Assembly (NCBI GenBank): GCA_049514215.1
Contig: JBEKVI010000002.1
Location: 124,001-188,000 of the forward strand
Origin: BOG-994 sp049514215
GTDB lineage: Bacteria > Pseudomonadota > Gammaproteobacteria > Burkholderiales > Burkholderiaceae_D
Length of the DNA: 64,000 nucleotides
Direction of reading: 5' to 3'
The notes beneath the pieces are model-generated. The model had not been told where the DNA came from, ran no database searches, and saw only the letters and a program-made list of their open reading frames with translations. Shown piece after piece: positions 60,676 through 64,000 of this stretch. Made by a program: the position numbers and the translations under genes. Within the stretch, counting starts at the first letter, position 1; the number at the start of each line of letters is the position of its first letter.

Positions 60676-61170
60676 ATGGATGCCGCAATCGAGGAGCCGA
60701 ATTTGAGTGAAAAAGGCGATTTGCCCGACGACCCGACGGCGCTTGCGCAACAGGTTGGGGCGCGCATGTATTCGAACGATGCAGCCTCGCGCATGATGGG
60801 CATGAAGATCGAGGAGATCCGGCCAGGTTATGCGCGTCTTTCGATGCGCGTGCGACCGGACATGCTCAACGGCCATGCGATTTGTCACGGTGGCTTCATT
60901 TTTACCCTGGCCGACAGCAGCTTCGCGTTCGCCTGCAACAGCCGCAACCAGAGCACGGTAGCCTTGGGATGCTCGATCGATTTTCTCGCTCCTGCCGCGG
61001 AGGGCGACGAACTCGTCGCCGAGGCCCAGGAGCAGTCGCTGGCCGGCCGCACGGGTGTCTACGATGTCGCTGTAACGCGTACCTCCGGCGGACGGATCGC
61101 GCTGTTTCGCGGAAAGTCCTATCGCATCAGGGGGGAAGTGATTTCGACCGGGGCATCCGACGCCGGCTAG
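60676..61170 (+). CDS. paaI: Hydroxyphenylacetyl-CoA thioesterase PaaI
   Basis: 164 residues of the hot-dog fold. It rescues CoA from dead-end phenylacetyl-CoA epoxide products. ARMYSNDAASRMMGMKIEEI, VRPDMLNGHAICHGGFIFTL (with the catalytic Asn/His region) and the Asp near DSSFAFACNSRN are as in PaaI. It starts 24 bases after paaE. Confidence 0.93.
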   Translation: MDAAIEEPNLSEKGDLPDDPTALAQQVGARMYSNDAASRMMGMKIEEIRPGYARLSMRVRPDMLNGHAICHGGFIFTLADSSFAFACNSRNQSTVALGCSIDFLAPAAEGDELVAEAQEQSLAGRTGVYDVAVTRTSGGRIALFRGKSYRIRGEVISTGASDAG

Positions 61171-61214
61171 ATCGAACGGGCAAAGCAGACCCCTAAAGAG
61201 GAGGCGTGAAGTCG

Positions 61215-62537
61215 ATGAGCCAGACCCAACGTTCCCAGCCTTTGCTCGAGGCCATCGAGACGGCCAGCCAGGATGAACTGCGCTCCTTGCAGCTCGCGCG
61301 GCTGCAGTGGTCGCTCGCGCACGCCTACGATAACGTGGCCCACTATCGCGGGAGTTTCGATCGGCTAGGGGTTCATCCGTCCGATCTCAAGGATCTGTCG
61401 GATCTGGCCCGGTTTCCTCTCATGGCCAAGGCCGATCTGCGTGCCAACTATCCCTTCGGGCTTTTTGCCGTGCCGCAGGCGCGTATCCAACGCATCCACG
61501 CTTCGAGCGGTACGACCGGAAAGCCGACCGTAGTCGGTTATACGGCTCACGACATCGAAGTCTGGTCCGATCTCGTTGCGCGCTCGATCCGCGCCGCCGG
61601 GGGCCGACCGGGAGATATCGTGCATGTGGCCTATGGCTATGGTCTTTTCACGGGAGGCCTGGGCGCCCACTATGGCGCCGAACGACTCGGCTGCACCGTG
61701 ATTCCGATGTCGGGCGGCCAGACGGAAAAGCAGGTTCAGCTTATCGCCGACTTCAAGCCTGGCATCATCATGGTGACGCCGTCGTATATGCTTGTGCTCG
61801 TGGAGGAGATGATCAGGCAGGGGTTCGATCCACGCGCAGGCTCATTACGCATCGGGATTTTCGGAGCCGAACCATGGACCAATGCGCTGCGCGTGGAGAT
61901 CGAAGCGGTCCTAGGCATTGATGCCGTGGACATCTACGGGCTCTCCGAGGTCATGGGGCCGGGCGTGGCCAGCGAATGCGTCGAGACCAAGGATGGCCCA
62001 GTGATTTGGGAGGACCACTTCTACCCCGAGATCATCGATCCGGAGACCGGACAGGTCCTGCCCGACGGGGAGGAAGGCGAACTGGTCTTTACCTCGCTGA
62101 CCAAGGAGGCGCTTCCAGTCATCCGCTACCGCACCCGCGATCTCACCCGCCTGCTGCCACCGACGGCGCGCGCCATGCGCCGCATGGGCAAGATCACGGG
62201 GCGTTCGGATGACATGCTCATCATCCGCGGCGTAAATCTGTTTCCCACGCAGATCGAAGAGCTCATCTTGAAAATGCCCGAGTTCGCGCCCCACTATCAG
62301 CTCGTCATTACGCGCCAGGCGCATCTGGATGCGCTCGAAGTGAAAGTGGAACTGCGCAGCGAAACCTGGCCGCAGCTGTCCGAGTCGCAGCGCAAGAATC
62401 TGGCCAAGACGTTGCAACATCACATCAAATCCTATTGCGGCGTCACCGCGGAGGTCACCGCGGTGGCTCCATTGGGGATAGAGCGGACCGCGGTGGGCAA
62501 GGCGCGGCGGGTGGTCGACCAACGCCACAAGACCTAA
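61215..62537 (+). CDS. paaK: Phenylacetate-CoA ligase
   Basis: 440 residues from ATG 61215, ten bases after AGGAGG. It activates phenylacetate with ATP and CoA. Motifs: RIHASSGTTGKPTVVGYTAH (P-loop), YGLFTGGLGAHYGAERLGC, IYGLSEVMGPGVASEC, YRTRDLTRLLPP and the C-terminal SDDMLIIRGVNLFPTQIEE. The paa genes paaF, G, H, J and Z are not in the window and may lie to the right. The stop overlaps the convergent isomerase by four bases. Confidence 0.96.
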   Translation: MSQTQRSQPLLEAIETASQDELRSLQLARLQWSLAHAYDNVAHYRGSFDRLGVHPSDLKDLSDLARFPLMAKADLRANYPFGLFAVPQARIQRIHASSGTTGKPTVVGYTAHDIEVWSDLVARSIRAAGGRPGDIVHVAYGYGLFTGGLGAHYGAERLGCTVIPMSGGQTEKQVQLIADFKPGIIMVTPSYMLVLVEEMIRQGFDPRAGSLRIGIFGAEPWTNALRVEIEAVLGIDAVDIYGLSEVMGPGVASECVETKDGPVIWEDHFYPEIIDPETGQVLPDGEEGELVFTSLTKEALPVIRYRTRDLTRLLPPTARAMRRMGKITGRSDDMLIIRGVNLFPTQIEELILKMPEFAPHYQLVITRQAHLDALEVKVELRSETWPQLSESQRKNLAKTLQHHIKSYCGVTAEVTAVAPLGIERTAVGKARRVVDQRHKT

Positions 62538-63127
62538 CTGGTGGTGAGGGCCTCCTCGACGAACAGCAGCCGGTCCTGACCCCAAAAAAGGGCATCGCCC
62601 ACGAAAAAGCTGGGGGCCCCGAACACGCCCCGACGAATCGCTTCCTCGGTATTTTTCTTGAGCTGCTCCTTGATCCCCGGATCGGCCACCATGGCCTTGA
62701 AATCGGCCGGATCAAAGTGTGCGGTCGCGAGCACCTCAGAGAGCGTTTGCGGATCGCCGAGATTCTTTTGATCGGCCCACATCGCGCGGAAAATCAGATC
62801 CACGTAATCCAGAAAGCGTTGCCCGCGCATCTGATAGCCCACGGCGCCCCGCATCAAGGTCAACGTGTTGATTGGGAAGTAGGGGTTCGGTTCAAAGGGC
62901 GCATCAAACCGCTTGGCCCAACGCTTCAGATCGGTCTGCAGCCATTCGCCCTTGGCAGCGATTTCCGCAGGACTATGGTTTCCCGTCGCCTGGAAAACTC
63001 CCCCCAAAAGCATGGGGGTCCACGTGATCGATGCCCCCGCATTTCTCGCGATTCGCCCGAGCTCGTGGTAGCCCAGATAGGTGTAGGGACTTCCAAAATC
63101 GAACAGGAATTCGACTTGCTTGGTCAT
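62534..63127 (-). CDS. 2-hydroxychromene-2-carboxylate isomerase-like, DsbA-fold
   Basis: 197 residues of the DsbA/GST-kappa fold. The N-terminal FLFDFGSPYTYLGYHEL has the Ser of this family, ILLGGVF-like PMLLGGVFQATGN the glutathione-binding region, and ends GVFGAPSFFVGDALFWGQDR. Such enzymes isomerise chromene and naphthalene products in aromatic breakdown, but the same fold serves other glutathione reactions. The paa context suggests aromatic metabolism; substrate unproven. Confidence 0.86.
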   Translation of the reverse strand: MTKQVEFLFDFGSPYTYLGYHELGRIARNAGASITWTPMLLGGVFQATGNHSPAEIAAKGEWLQTDLKRWAKRFDAPFEPNPYFPINTLTLMRGAVGYQMRGQRFLDYVDLIFRAMWADQKNLGDPQTLSEVLATAHFDPADFKAMVADPGIKEQLKKNTEEAIRRGVFGAPSFFVGDALFWGQDRLLFVEEALTTS

Positions 63128-63155
63128 TTGGGGCCTCTTCTGAAGTATGAGCCGC

Positions 63156-63884
63156 CTACCAGGTCTCGGTCCAGGGACGCAGATCGAGTTCGTGCGTCCA
63201 GGCGTTGCGCGGCTGGCAGTGAATCTGCCAGTACGCCTCAGCGATCGCTTCGGGGTCGAGAATTCCTTCTTGGTCCTTCAAGGCATAGCGCTCCGGAAAG
63301 TTCTCCTTGATCCAGGCGGTGTCGATCGCACCATCGATGATGGGGTGTGCCACATGGATGCCCTGCGGCCCGAGTTCACGCGCCATACTCTGTGCCAGTG
63401 CGCGTAGCGCATGCTTGGCGCCAGAGAAGGCAGCGAAGCCCTCGCGTCCGCGTACGCTCGCAGTGGCCCCGGTGAACAGGATCGTCCCCTGTCCACGAGG
63501 CACCATGACGCGGGCGGCCTCACGACCGACCAGGAAGCCGGCAAATGCGGCCATTTCCCAGACCTTCCGGTACACTCGGGCCGTCGTTTCGCGAATCGGA
63601 AATCGAACATTGGCGCCGATGTTGAAGACCACGACCTCGAGTGGCGCTATTTCAGACTCGATGTGATCGACCAGCTTGATGACGGCTTCTTCCTCGCGGG
63701 CATCGGAGCCAAACCCGAACGCCACTCCGTTTTCGGCCTGTATCGCCGCCACCAGTGAGGATAGATGCTCGACCTGGCGGCGCGTCACGCAAGTCCGGTA
63801 TCCGGCGCGGGCGAAGCGACGGGCGATGGCGCCGCCGGTCGCGTCTCCGGCTCCGACAATTAGAGCCGCTTTGGGTGGGTTCAT
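63156..63884 (-). CDS. Short-chain dehydrogenase/reductase with Tyr-to-Phe change
   Basis: 242 residues of the SDR fold. The nucleotide-binding motif is ALIVGAGDATGGAIA, and GSDAREEE and VVFNIGANV follow. The usual YxxxK is here FAAFSGAKHALRAL: the catalytic Tyr is Phe while Lys remains, and the Ser may be in FTGATASVRG. Activity may thus be altered or non-canonical. It starts on the last bases of an upstream gene (ATGA overlap), so it is part of an operon. Substrate unknown. Confidence 0.82.
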   Translation of the reverse strand: MNPPKAALIVGAGDATGGAIARRFARAGYRTCVTRRQVEHLSSLVAAIQAENGVAFGFGSDAREEEAVIKLVDHIESEIAPLEVVVFNIGANVRFPIRETTARVYRKVWEMAAFAGFLVGREAARVMVPRGQGTILFTGATASVRGREGFAAFSGAKHALRALAQSMARELGPQGIHVAHPIIDGAIDTAWIKENFPERYALKDQEGILDPEAIAEAYWQIHCQPRNAWTHELDLRPWTETW

Positions 63885-64000
63885 GCGCTGGCCTTATGAA
63901 GCGTAGGGTTGGCGACGGCGCTCGCAGTCTCGCGTGCAGGGTACATCACCCCAAGCGGCTTGTCGAAGGCCGCACCGAGGGCCGCCTCCGAGGGTGTTAA
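63881..64000 (-). CDS. C-terminal end of an unidentified gene (partial)
   Basis: The minus-strand frame is open from the right edge to a TGA at 63883-63881 that overlaps the SDR ATG by four bases (ATGA). The 39 visible residues include LTPSEAALGAAFDKPLGVMY and end TLHKASA. This coupling to the SDR gene supports a real gene rather than chance. I do not recognise the family from this tail. Confidence 0.5.
   Translation of the reverse strand, partial: LTPSEAALGAAFDKPLGVMYPARETASAVANPTLHKASA

Overview
The window is a high-GC, gene-dense stretch of a bacterial chromosome, almost certainly from a betaproteobacterium of the Burkholderiales/Nitrosomonadales/Rhodocyclales kind. The evidence is gene order: alaC-hom-thrC-moeA-moaD-moaE-crcB-clpB, pyrG-kdsA-(DUF1330)2-eno-ftsB, PHP-yciO-M50-trpS-dapA-bamC, and aceA/aceB separated by a LysR regulator and a HAD dehalogenase. 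These orders are familiar from that class, but the lineage is inferred from memory of synteny and not from a search. No rRNA, tRNA, CRISPR array, insertion sequence or prophage was seen.

Layout. 1-5313 (minus): a tightly overlapping arn operon (arnA cut by the left edge, arnC, arnB, one SMR-type flippase subunit, arnT) led by a small Mth938-like protein; it modifies lipid A with aminoarabinose. 5492-13540 (plus): alanine transaminase, homoserine dehydrogenase, threonine synthase, three molybdopterin genes, a fluoride channel and an NCS2-like permease. 13696-16305: clpB behind a near-perfect sigma-32 promoter. 16406-17418: rraA and a small secreted protein made of five 16-residue repeats. 18056-24711: glyoxylate bypass (aceA, aceB) interleaved with a divergent SHMT-like enzyme, a LysR regulator, a HAD dehalogenase and a DUF3455 lipoprotein. 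24949-29882: pyrG, kdsA, two DUF1330 proteins, enolase, ftsB. 29906-37610: Hsp33, gamma carbonic anhydrase, M13 peptidase, a lone peptide-binding protein, and a cyclase/TolB/TPR protein. 37844-44569: an accessory stress block (DUF3597, DUF4142, DUF3175, phosphoketolase, PfpI-like protein, DUF6496, PRC-barrel, stand-alone LigD polymerase domain). 44819-52729: hydrolase, PHP phosphatase, YciO, M50 protease, TrpS, methyltransferase, DapA, BamC, a metallo-hydrolase. 52914-55907: two small lipoproteins, a RoxA/YcfD-like oxygenase with a DUF7931-like partner, SlyD. 55904-64000: the phenylacetate pathway (paaX divergent from paaABCDE-I-K), then a DsbA-fold isomerase, an SDR and the end of one more gene on the minus strand.

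How it fits together: most genes are core housekeeping functions in conserved operons. Accessory interest lies in the repeat protein at 17032-17418, whose repeat resembles a TonB box, in the SHMT-like enzyme beside isocitrate lyase, in the stress block around phosphoketolase, and in regulatory sites (sigma-32 promoter, inverted repeats before aceA, before the DUF4142 gene, and between paaX and paaA).
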